Shown here: in pieces, positions 1 to 10,717 of the stretch
How the letters are laid out: every line of letters begins with the position of its first letter
Numbering within the stretch: the first letter of the stretch is position 1
Assembly: GCA_021495925.1 (NCBI GenBank)
Contig: JAKEKT010000132.1
Coordinates: 1 to 64,000 of the forward strand
Reading direction: 5' to 3'
From: Diplodia intermedia
Lineage: Eukaryota; Ascomycota; Dothideomycetes; Botryosphaeriales; Botryosphaeriaceae
DNA: 64,000 bases
Made by a program: the position numbers and the translations under genes
The notes under the pieces: generated by a model
What the model saw: only the letters and a program-made list of their open reading frames with translations
The model's database searches: none
What the model was told of the DNA's origin: nothing

Positions 1-2
1 AG

Positions 3-152
3 GGCTTCGACGGCGTGCGGCTCGAGCACGTGCCCGTCGTCGCGCCCGCGCTGCACCCCCCGATTCGTGGTCGACGGCGCGACAGTGAACCGGTCCCACA
101 TAGCGAAAGCGAGAAAGTCCCGGTCTGCCGGCTAGGGCAATCGACCGTTTAA
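3..152 (+). CDS. possible 3' end of a CDS cut by the window edge
   Basis: An open frame runs in from the left edge (frame starting at base 3) and stops at TAA 150-152, giving 49 residues. The first 20 codons have strongly GC-biased third positions, like real genes in this window, and read GFDGVRLEHVPVVAPALHP. After about base 60 the peptide becomes Arg/Ser-rich and less convincing. No domain is recognisable and no start is visible. It could equally be chance. Low confidence. Confidence 0.25.
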   Translation, partial: GFDGVRLEHVPVVAPALHPPIRGRRRDSEPVPHSESEKVPVCRLGQSTV

Positions 153-3100
153 CTCTTAGGGCTGATAGTTCAATGACGAAGCACAGGCACTACCAAGCCC
201 TCTAGCATCTCCCGAGGATCAAATGTTAGCAGAAAGGGGGGAAATGGTTCTTGTTGCTGCGCGGAAAAAGTTGGTGAGTAGTTAGCGCTGACAAAACTGG
301 AGCAGAACCATCGATAAATCTGACAATGCAGGTGAGATGGAATCTGCCGGCCACGTTGTCTGCATGCCGACGATGAAAGCCGAACCCCGTCTGCCGTGCC
401 GTTTCCGTTGAGCGGCAGAGCGGGAGCATCCATCATGCACGACTGCGGTATCGGCAGCCCCATGGGCGGGCAGAAGCGGCCTTTGCTCTCATCACATTCT
501 CTTTCTCCCATTCCTCAGTCTTGGTCGTATGTATTGCCTTTCTGGGATGGACTTTTCGCTCCACGCTGCATTGTTTCAACGAAACGATTTCTGCCCCTGC
601 GTCGATTAGGTCCTCGCGCGCGTGCAGATGGAACAGTGGCATGCGGAGCGGGGCCGCACATGCGTTGCTGGCCCATGCAACAAGAGAAAGCCAAGAATGT
701 GACAGGATAAATGCTGAAGAAACAGAAACAGTGACCAATTTCAGCCGCAACACGAAATACAGATCTCGATGTTCGCGTCTACGTGTGACGGAGAGCACCA
801 CGATGTTCCAGCCTTTGTGGCGGGTCAGAAAAAAGGAACCGTAGTAATGCGGAACCTTGCTCCTGATCCCTGAACTGTATCGCAAGTGGCGGGCGGGGCC
901 CGTGGAAAGAGATGCCCCTTGCCGGCCGCAGACGGGGTTTGCGTTTTGCCCTTGGCTTTTGGCGGTACGCGGTATCGCCATGGCAGATTCGATTCTAGAC
1001 GCAGGCAAACCTTAATTAGCCGTGCTGATGAGTCGCCGCAGCCCTTGTGGCACGCTTCTGCGCGTCAATTGCGCACTCGCTCACGTTGCAGCCCGTCCCG
1101 TCCTGGCCTCCCGTCATGGCAGACGAGCCGCTGACATGACGCTCCTTCCTTGCTGCTGGCACGAGGGGCGGGTATCATTAGACGCAGGAGTTGCGAGGGC
1201 CATGCATGAGTCGCGCCGGTGCGACAAACGTCACCGCGCTGGGGCAGCAGGCCAGCCAGCGCGCAGGAAGGCCGAGTGGGGCGCTGCCCTGCGTCCGTCA
1301 ATGCTCCTCCAGACTCCACACAAACATCCTGTCAGGCGACGATCGCGCGCAAACTGGCGCCGTGCAGAGCTCACCCGCTAAACGCCGCTCGCAGCGCACA
1401 CGGACCAGGCGGGCGCAGCGACTCCCAGCCTCGTTCTTGCGCGCTGCCACGCAGCCTGTCAGCGCCCCAGCATACGCCGCCCGCGTGGCAAGCGAGGCGA
1501 CAAGGGGACGCAGAACAAAGTTTAGACGGCACGCGAAACGCACGTGGGAGAAGCAAGTCAAACAGTTTGCGCCAACGAGCCGCCGGACACCAGGCAGGCG
1601 CCGCGCGCGGAAGTCGGACTCGAAACGGTCGCAGACTCCGCGCCCGGGCAGAGAGAATGATGCGCAGCTAGCGCGCCGCCCGCCAGAGAACCAACCGCGC
1701 GCCGCCTTCTGCCGGCTTCGAGAATCTGGATCGTGCGCGCGGCGCAAGCCCAGCTGCAGCTGAGCGCAAGGGACGAGACGAGACAAAAGTGGAGGCGAGC
1801 CCGCCTGGCCAGTGACCCACCCACCACCGCGCTGTGGTTCCGCTGGCGCGCACGGCCACCTGCGCCCGAAACCGCCTGGCAGGCCCTCCCAGCAAGGCTC
1901 GGCCGGGGTGGGGATGGGGCCGGTCACGCTCAACGGTGGATGGAACTGCGTCGTCAGGCTGTTTGTCGTCCTTCTCCCCGTCGCCACACCCAACCGCCGC
2001 CCCGATCCGATCGAGCATTGCTCGACTCTCGCCTTCTGCTGCGCTGCAAGCTGGAGCTCTTTACATGATGCAACGCCCCGAACTTGATGCGAGCGACAAG
2101 GGCGCCGTAGACGGATCATTGCGAACCATTCCGGTCGATCCCCTTGGGCTGCTGGATTCGGCCATGCTGCTCCTGTACGTCAGCGCCGACAGCACTGGGG
2201 CCGTGAGCCGTCTGGTGTCGCGCATCTGGGTCGCGGAGGGATCTGATGAGGTGGGCTTTGCAATAGGGCGTTGGTGAAGCGTGGGGCTGCAGTGCGGTGG
2301 GTGCGCGGTTGGACCCTGGCCTTACGCAGTTTGCCGGTGAGCGTCGAGTTGACGAGCGGAGGGTGGTGGACGGTACCAGGGCCATCCATGCCGCCCTTAG
2401 CAAAGCGTTTGTTGGCATCGCAACACCTTCCCGTGCTGTTGCTCGGGGCTGGCGTCCTGCTGGCAGTGGTGCGGCACACCCCACTGCGTGACCGGTCAGT
2501 GCTTCGCCGTGGAAAGTGGTCTGTCGCGCATGCGTCAGGCAGCATGGCATCGACACAACACGTCGGCTTCACCGCCGTGTCCGCGTCACGAGGCTTGGGC
2601 GTGGTGGTGATGGTTCTGCCCAAGGCCAAGGCGCGCGTTGGAAGCGAGGGCTGTGGGCTGAAGAAAGTGAGCGCGCCTGTGCTTACCCCACCTTCCGCAT
2701 CTCACAGCAGCAGCCGCGCTTGCTTCACCCAGCGTCTTCTTCACATCTAAGACACTGCGGATCCGCAACAACGCTGTCTTTTGCCTCGGTCGCCGCCAAT
2801 CCAGAGCAAGCGGCTCCGTGCGATCGCCCGTACGCCGGCATGTCCATTGGCCTGCCGTCCTCCGGTCGTCGTCACTTCCGTCTGCTCAGACCCTCAAGCG
2901 TCCGCAAACAGCATCTGCCCCGACTGCGCCTTGCCCGCACTTTTCCATGCGGCCGCTGCCGCCGCGCGCCGGTCGCTTGACGACAATCCGCATTTGCTTA
3001 ACACCAAACCATCTGCGAGCTAACGCCAACGACTCTGCGATGGTTTGGAGTAGATCTGCACGCGCTGCCGAACCTGAGGTAATAGCAACACCGACGCACG

Positions 3101-4586
3101 CTAGCGGGCTGTGCGCCCAAGCTCCTCTCGTCACACGCGCAACAGTAATGTATACCGTCCTGCAGCTGCCCGGAACAAGGCCCTCAAGCGAGAGTAGGTC
3201 AGGAGTTTGAGCTTCGCTAGTCAGTCCGGAGCTCGCAACTGCCCACCGTCACCGAGCCCTGTCGTAACCGTGCATCTGAATCCATGCAGAACCCGCGTGC
3301 GCACCATGCGAGAAACATGGTCATTAATCGAAGGCAATCCGGGATCCGGCATGCGTCGAGTCATGGCCTGCGAATCCCGCATCTCCCAGAGCATGCTGGT
3401 GTAGGATGAAGGGGGAAATTGCCTATTGTCCAATATGCGAGGAAAACGAGGCAAGACGGACAAGGCGAGAGACAATCCACCCAGACGTCCCTTGGCCTTG
3501 GCCCCAACCGTGCCAGTGGAACCATGCAATGCCAGCAAATGCCATGTGGGCATGCTGCTGCTGCTCGTCCCGTGGGGCCTAACCGCGCCTGGCGCCAGCA
3601 ATTCTCGCTTCGCCTTGTACATGCGCTAGATGATGCAGCGCTCGAGTTTTCCGCTTTCTTCCCGGCCGCCGTGGTGTCACTGTCGTCGGTGTCCCGGGCC
3701 TCGCGTGCTCTGGTCGAATCCTCAAAAGTTGCCACATCCGGGTGGGACGACGGATTGGAGTGGATGAGGCGCATTGGCCTCTGGGGAGGGGCGTGCGTAG
3801 CTAATAGTGCCTCAGTAGTGGCCGGCAGCAGGCAAATCCTCAGCCAAACGCAATGCAGGCATCAGGGCGGGACGATGGCAAGGAATCTGTGCGTTGCGTT
3901 GCGCTGCCACACGACCCTCCTCCTGCGCCTCCGTGTAGTAGCACAACACGCCTCGGGCCAGGTCCGAGCCGGTGCAGCCTCTCAAGCTTCAGCCCGCCTC
4001 GTCTTTCTTCACGCAAACCCCGGTCCTGATCCTTGGCATCTCGATGTATCTACGGTGTAACTCCCCCGGACCATGCGCACGCGCGCGGGCGCATATCTCG
4101 ATAGGCAACTCGTGGTTCGTCCCGCCATGTCATAGCACCTTGCTTGGCTTTGTGGCGCGGCTCCCCCCTTCGAAACGGCCAGCGCAGCTATTGCCAAGCT
4201 ATTCCCACCCTATTCCCACCTTTTTGCTGCCTTGCAGCCCGCACGGGAATCCCCCGTTCTTCCATGCAGTCTCCTTCAGCCTCGCCCCAATTCTTCCATG
4301 GTGGCTGCGCACATTCCAGAATGCCTAGAACGCGCCACACACCGCACTGCCGCCCCTTCTTCGTGTGAGCCTACGTCAGGGGGGAGGAAACTAGGCAGAG
4401 CGGGGACCTGCAGGGTGTGCTGCGCAATTTATCGTGAAATGAATTTGTGTGTCGTCCGAGTCTCGGTCAGGTCTCCAATCCAGTCGTTGTCCGTTCCTTT
4501 TTTTTTACCTCTTCCCTTTTTGCCTTCTCTCTCGCTTCCACCTTGATTGCAGCCTCGTGAACAGCACACCGCACGATTTTGCTCAC

Positions 4587-4605
4587 TAGGTACGTGGTAG
4601 GTAGG
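4587..4605. repeat. TAGGTA/GTAGGTAGG motif cluster
   Basis: Three overlapping TAGGT-type units occur within about 20 bp. Similar clusters (ACCTACC on the other strand) are often seen near transcription starts in filamentous ascomycetes, and a second one lies at 27638-27674 in this window. No gene can be assigned to this copy. Confidence 0.4.
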
Positions 4606-4730
4606 TGAATTGGGCGAGTCCGGGTCCGTGCGTCCGATGGAATCGTAACTGTACCTCATCCTCCCTTCGCCCTTGCAAACACCCCCTCACACCCCCTCCT
4701 TCCTGACCATCTAATGGATTCCTTCCCTTC

Positions 4731-4765
<35 letters not shown>
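4731..4765. repeat. CCG/CGC trinucleotide microsatellite
   Basis: About eleven perfect CCG units lie between a pyrimidine-rich stretch and unique sequence. It is not in a supported gene. Confidence 0.9.
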
Positions 4766-4766
<1 letters not shown>

Positions 4767-6489
4767 TCGTTCGCGATAGCTGTCGTCGCCGCAACGCCCG
4801 CATGCATCCATCGACCAAACTCCGATGTGGGGCTCATCTTTTTGCCGTGCACCATATGCATCCACCGAGAGGAATGAATGGGAACTCTCCCCGTTTAGTC
4901 CGGAAATCTTTGGCTCCCTGTGACCGCCGCGTGAGCTAGGTGGCGGTCTTTTATGACGGGAGTGGGCGAAACGGCGGCCGGTCGTGCTATAGAGCAACGA
5001 TGTTGCGGAGACCGGGAAGCGGGGGAGCAGGATGTGGGGGCGTTTCCGTAGCTTAGGAAGTAGGTAGTGGTGGTAGTAGTGAACCAAGTAAAAGAACGGC
5101 CGATAAGGATTCCTTCCCGTTTCGATGACAGGAAACGGAGACGCAAAAGCCAGAGGAAGCGTTGTGTATGGATGTTCTTTGGTCCGGTCAATTAGTCCTG
5201 CGTCCCTAGAATGATGCCCTTGTCTTCTTCAGTCTCGCGGTAAGCCCGTCTCCAATGCCCTCCTTTTCCAGTTTCTCTGTCAAGTCTCATCCGGACACGT
5301 CCAGCTGAGCGGGGTAACAAAGCACCCGTTGCCCAGAATTCTGCCCGGGCATCAATGACGATAACAGACCAGACTGCCGGCAATCGTCAGCCGCGTGGGT
5401 AAGCACCACCCTAAAGTCTTGGAAGCATAACAGGCGTAACGAGAGTTGGTGCGGCCGCGTGCGTGAGCGGCTAGGGGGCGATGATGCTTATGACGATGAT
5501 TATGATGAAACGCGCAAAAGCCAAAAGATAGCGGTGTCCCCCTCTTGGCGGTAGCCGTAACTGTCGTGGCTGTCAGCCCGTTACCGCCCTATGCACAGCC
5601 AAACGTATTGCGCTCTCGTTCGTGATCGACCAGGGCTAACCCTGAACACTCGCAGCAAACCCCCTGGCTCGGATACTTTCGCGCCCACGTGCCGGAAGGA
5701 TGGGTGATCGGAAGATGCATGTGTCGTATGTAACTCGTAAGACAAATGGCGGGTCGGCATTCTGGTCCTCCAAGACGTGCGGCGGTGCTAAGGACGAGGA
5801 AAGAGCGGTTGTCGCAACAAAAGTCTGGCTTCCATTTTTTTTGTGCTTTCCGGTAGATGAAGATTCCCTGACATGCATTCCTTATTTCTTGCACATCCCG
5901 ACACCCACGAACGTCGTTCCCCGACCCATGTAGCCCGTTTTCCGATATCCGACACACTATCCCGCAATCCGTCCTGTCTTGACATGCCTGAAAAATACGG
6001 TACCCTAAAATCCCATGATGCGGCGCTAGCGTCAACGTGATGAGAACCTAAGCGAAACGGCGTACCGTCGCCGCGGGAGGAAGAACCCTGATTCGCTATC
6101 CGTAAACCTTTTTCCTTGAAACCGCACTCCAAGCCAACGCCACGCTTGCGGAAAGCAACAAGAGCAAAAGCAAGTAACAGAAACGCAACGAAGGGAAGAC
6201 GATGCATACGGCGGCGTGGCAAATTCCCTCGAACCGCGGTCGTGATGCTTTGCTCATGGAGGTCCAGATCGGGATGCCGCCCACTTGCCGGGGCTCCTTG
6301 CCCAACGCTCGAACTCGGGCAATCTCGGTGCGGCGGCGGAGGCTTCCCCGTATGATTCGCGGCAAGGCCGCCAGACCCTGGCCGCTCATCACAATGGAAA
6401 AGGAAACCAAGACAAGGTAGTGCGAGGCTTGAAATCCGTCCTGACACACACCTCGTGTTTATCTTGACTCGCGCGTCGATTGTGGTTCG

Positions 6490-8525
6490 TCAGCCGGGGA
6501 AGCCGCCGTGCTGCGGGTGCGCCTGGTATGCACCCTGAGGCGGTGCGGTCGTCGTACTCTGCGCAAACCCCATGGCTGTCGAGAATGTAGGGAAGCCTTG
6601 GCTCTGAGGCACTAACGGCGGTGAGACCTGCATGTCAGGGTAGGGCATGTTTCCGTGGCTGGCCTGTCTAACTGGCACCGGCATGCTCATCGGTGGCGGG
6701 GATTCGAACGGTGTAGGCTCGTGCGATCCCACGTGTGACCCCTGTGCTGACGCTGATGCCGGACTTTCGTACAGCTCCTCGAGACGTGCGTTGGCAGGCG
6801 TCGATGTCGCGCTCAGACCACGTGGCATCGGCACTGCTATGTTGGGTAGCACCTCGTTGATCTTCTGAAGGAGCAGGGCGAGATAGCGCGACTGGCCGCC
6901 GCGAAGCGTCGAAATGAGGTTTAGGAAGCGCCCGAGGTAATCGCGCGGACCAAGCTCAAACGAGTGTGCCTCCATCGGCACGCAAGCCATGACGTCGGTC
7001 AGCGTACATGCCACGTCGAAGAGTTTCTCAATCTGCCGGGTCAAAAATGTCCATGTTAGCTGGCCGCAATTTTTTTTCAACCTGCAAGCGGCGCCACATC
7101 GCCTGTTTCAGACACTTACCAGGCCAACCCCGTGCACCTCCATCGCCTGTTGCGAGAACTGGCTCGACATCGTGATGAGATCCCGCGCGATTTCGATGGG
7201 GTACTTGAAGCTCATCGTGTTGTCTGCGGCCATCGAAGAGATGAAGCCGTGGCTAATGGCGAGCTGCCAGACCATCGTACGCAGCCATTGCTGCGAGGTG
7301 CGCAGGTCCACGGCTTGCACTTCGGTGCCTTCGAGATATCCAGGCAGCGCATCCGAGAGCTGATTTTGCATCTGGGCAAGCCACGACGGCAGACAACCGG
7401 TGCGGACCTTGTTCCAAAGGCCCATGAAGGTGTGGTCGAACGGCTTGTAGAGGTTGATGAGATGGATGAATCCGGAGATCTGCATGCGCTCCGTGGGATC
7501 CTCGTCCTGCGTGGGGATTTCAATGGTGGCGTCGAGCGTGATGGGGCGGTGCTTGTGTAGGGCGTATGCTCTGCAGAGAGGTCAGCTTCGGCGAATTCTC
7601 CAGGCCACCACGAGAAGGGGACCGACCTCTCTTGGATGAAAAGCAGCCAGTATAACCGCCGGCGGCGCGACGACTCGATAAAGTCGCCGGTCTTGTACGT
7701 CTCCTCGTCGTGCATGCCCAGCAGCTGGGCGTGCGTCGTCGCCTCGCGCAGGTAGTACCATGCGGTGTTGTGCTTGTCCAGGCACTGATAGCTGCTGAAG
7801 AAGAAGAACGAGGTGATGACGGAGTAGCGGGTGGGGTTCTCCACATGGTTGTAGCTCTTTCTCACGCGCACGGCTTCCTCGAGCAAGACGTGACCGAAGT
7901 TGAGGTTAGCGATCGGGCCGTCTGGACCCCGCGGCACGATGTTCGGCGGCAGAGACATGTTCGGCTGGATGAGCATGTAGGCGCAGAGGGCGGCGACCAT
8001 GCAGTAGGCCTCGACGTTCTGGTCCATGCTGAGGATGGCCTCCTGAATGCGCTGGTGGTGCAGGATGGGCTGGGAGGGGTAGAGGTTCTGGAAGAAGAAG
8101 TCGATGCAGGTGTGGATTAGGTCCAGAGACATTAGGCCGGGCTGGCGCTGTAGGGCAATGTTGTGGGCATTGTAGAGGTCCGGGAAGCCGCTGGCGGCCA
8201 GCTGCGACTGGCGCTGCGTCTCGCGCAGCTCGGAGAGCACCTTGGCGCGGCTGCCCTTGGGGCCCTTCTTCTGGGGGATGGCATTGTAGGTGCAGTTGAG
8301 GCCGGCGGAGACGCAGTTCTTGCAGGGCTTGTGGCCTTCGCCAATGCACTTGACCTTGCGGCGGTGGCAGCTGCTGTGGTCAGACGGGTGTGGGCGGCGG
8401 CGGCGGCGGGGCACTCACCTGTCGCAGGCGCGCTTGACCGGCGTGGTCGAGGGGGTGGAGGACATGGTGGACTGGTTGGCGAGAGCCTTTGCCATTGACT
8501 GCGAGGGCTGGCGGGCGGCGCTCAT
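6490..8525 (-). CDS. Zn2Cys6 fungal-specific transcription factor
   Basis: Four exons: 8525-8419, 8370-7627, 7570-7120 and 7032-6490. The introns are 48, 56 and 87 bp, and the product is 614 aa. The binuclear zinc cluster is split by intron 1: exon 1 ends ...KRACD and exon 2 continues SCHRRKVKC, then CKNCVSAGLNC, giving the six cysteines at about residues 34-62. A basic linker (QKKGPKGSRAK) follows. The middle region (about 110-430) looks like the alpha-helical fungal regulatory domain, with motifs such as RRRRLYWLLFIQER. The C-terminus is Pro/Ser/Gln-rich and disordered. Three in-frame ATGs (8525, 8495, 8465) precede the cluster; the most upstream is used here, and 8465 would also keep the whole domain. 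It should be a nuclear DNA-binding regulator. Its target pathway cannot be read from the sequence, so no symbol is given. Confidence 0.9.
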
Positions 8526-10717
8526 GAGTCTTGGGCGGGCGGCGTGAAATAATAAAGTTGGTCGACAGGACGTTCTGCACACGCGCACCCAGCATCCGAC
8601 TTACCTCATTGTGCTTGTCCTGCACATCCTCTTAGCGCGGCCGGCCAGCCTTAAACTAGCGCACTTTGGAACCGAACATGCCCAGAAGTCAGGAACGAGC
8701 TACAGCACGCGCGCCCTTGGCCGCGGAAAGCGCGAGCAGGGGCGATGCTTGCAGCGTCAAGGCGGCGCCCGCCAGCCCACTCCCAGGCACGCCGCACCCA
8801 AGCCTCCTCGTGCGCTTCACGCCGCCGGACAGCTCTGCGCGCGCGTCTGGCCCGTGGTGGGGGCCTGGCGGCGGCTCCCAACGCCAATCCCAATTGCGTC
8901 CGAGGACGATATCAAAATTTGATCGCTGACCCCACTTGTCGACGGCAGCAGCGCGTGTCAGTGCGAGCGCGACACACTGCGACATGCGGTGTCCATGTCC
9001 ATGCCCACTATGGCGTCAACGCGTTGCCGGCCAGCTGTCCGCCAGCGCCCTCTCTCGCCCTGCCTGCCGCCGCAGAGCCCACGCTGCGCCCGCGCCTGCC
9101 GGCCACCGCCACACACCTGCCCTGCCCTGCTCTCACCCTCGCCCTCGCCCTCGCCCATGCCCCAGCGCGCGCTGCCCGACTGCCGCCTCGCCCGCCAGCC
9201 CATCGTGCCCGGACCGGGCGCATGTCGTGTCGCGCGCGCACGCAGGAGTGGGAAGAGGGCAGTCGAGCTTGACCTGGCTGCGGCACATGCTGCCGAATGA
9301 ATCGCGCGTATCGAGGCCCGGGACAGGCCGCCCGCTTTCGCCTTGGGGTTGCGTTTCCTGGGTCCGGAGGGGTCATGCTGCCATGATGCGTACGAGGAGG
9401 CAACCTTTGCCCTAGAGTGTTCGTGGGCGCGAGAGAGCAGCGCAGCGCCCTCTATATACGCACAAGACGCCCCAAAAGGCCCTTCTGCGGTGCGCTTCTG
9501 ACCTGCCTTGCGCCCTGCACCGGGCAAGCGGGTGCTCGCCGTTCGCGGCATTGATGTCCCGTCGCCGGGGAGCAGGCGATGATGTTACCCCATGACTCGA
9601 GAGCGGGAAGCTGGCGGAGCAGACCGAGCGCCCATGTCGCTTGCTGAAGCTGAATCCAGCCAGAGCCGTCCGCATCGTGAAGCCCCTTGTCTCCCGTCTG
9701 CCACTCTTGTCACAGCCGCCCTTGGGCCTCGCGCCGCTGATGACATCTGCCCACGCCGCAGGATGCGTTCCACGAGTCGGTCAACGAAGTGTGCTGGCTG
9801 TCGGTTGAGCACTTGCCGCGGACGTGCGCTTACGCGATGGAAAACGGGCCTGCCTGAGACACCAAGGCAGAGGGGAGCTCGGGCTGCTTCGCGGCCAGCC
9901 CTGCCCGAGTGCGACGGCGCGAGAGAACGCCGGAGCCAGGATGGGCGGGTATCGAGGTCGTGCGTTGCGCGTTGAACGGCTGATGACGAGCAGTGGTGAG
10001 GACGCGAGACAACACCACGTCCAGATCAGACACAGCCCCTGCCTATATACCGCTTAAGCGACGCCGCCGTGTGCGACAACAGAACCTCACGCCCGCGTTG
10101 CTGACTGCTGCGCCGCTCGCCAACCGTCTGCGCAAACAGGGCAGCGCTCGTTACACAACAGCAGCAATGACGATGACGACGTCCACTTCGTTAAAGCGAA
10201 TCGCCGTTGGATTCGGCGCGATTACTTATACAGGATGCCACCAGCCACAACCCCTTAGCCCCATGCGCCCAACAAGGAAATTGACCCGCCTCCGCAAGAA
10301 ACAACGAGCTACAACCAAGACCACCGCGCTCCCGAGTGCCTGGTTGGGGAATTAGAACCATGCATCGAATCAACATGGCAAGCTCAAGCACCTCCACGTG
10401 CAGACCATGCGCCAACGCCATGCTCGCCCAATGCCTTCGAGAAGTACGCATATTGAAGAAACAAATCGAAAAGTCAGACCACCCTCGTATGCTGCCACCA
10501 ATTACGCCCCGGGCCTCCCTGATCCGGATCCAACAGTCATTTCCTCCGCTCGTACATTTGAGCGCACCCGTGATGCTGCCCAAGACCGCGATCGTTGCGA
10601 GAGCGTCTTGGCCACCGTCGGCCCTCGACATCTCTGTAGAGCAAGGCGTTCGTCAGGCGAACTCCACCCCAGAAACAATCTCCGTGCCAAGCTTTGTTAG
10701 GATGACGCCTTTGCCGC
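8526..10717. other. intergenic, no supported gene
   Basis: This spacer lies between the start of the Zn2Cys6 factor and the stop of the b561 gene, so it holds the factor's promoter and the other gene's 3' flank. The GC-rich open frames at 8.6-10.0 kb overlap on both strands and show no domain or consistent codon bias. No gene is supported. Confidence 0.6.

Larger units (their letters stand above)
153..6489. other. 6.3-kb gene-empty stretch
   Basis: No reading frame here has the codon bias, domain content or splice-site pattern of the genes further right. The longest open frame (1298-2119, minus) is Arg/Ala/Gly-rich, with codon use like random GC-rich DNA. The stretch contains a TAGGTAGG-type motif cluster near 4587-4605 and a CCG trinucleotide run at 4731-4765. 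It also includes the 3' flank of the transcription factor gene that ends at 6490. An unannotated non-coding RNA is possible but nothing shows it. Confidence 0.55.

Noticed and set aside
1298..2119. 273-codon minus-strand open frame
   Set aside because: Arg/Gly/Ala-rich peptide with no domain, overlapping long frames on the other strand; typical of stop-poor GC-rich DNA.
6690..6720. tRNA T-loop-like GTTCGAATCCCC on the minus strand
   Set aside because: Inside the coding exon of the Zn2Cys6 factor and without a cloverleaf.
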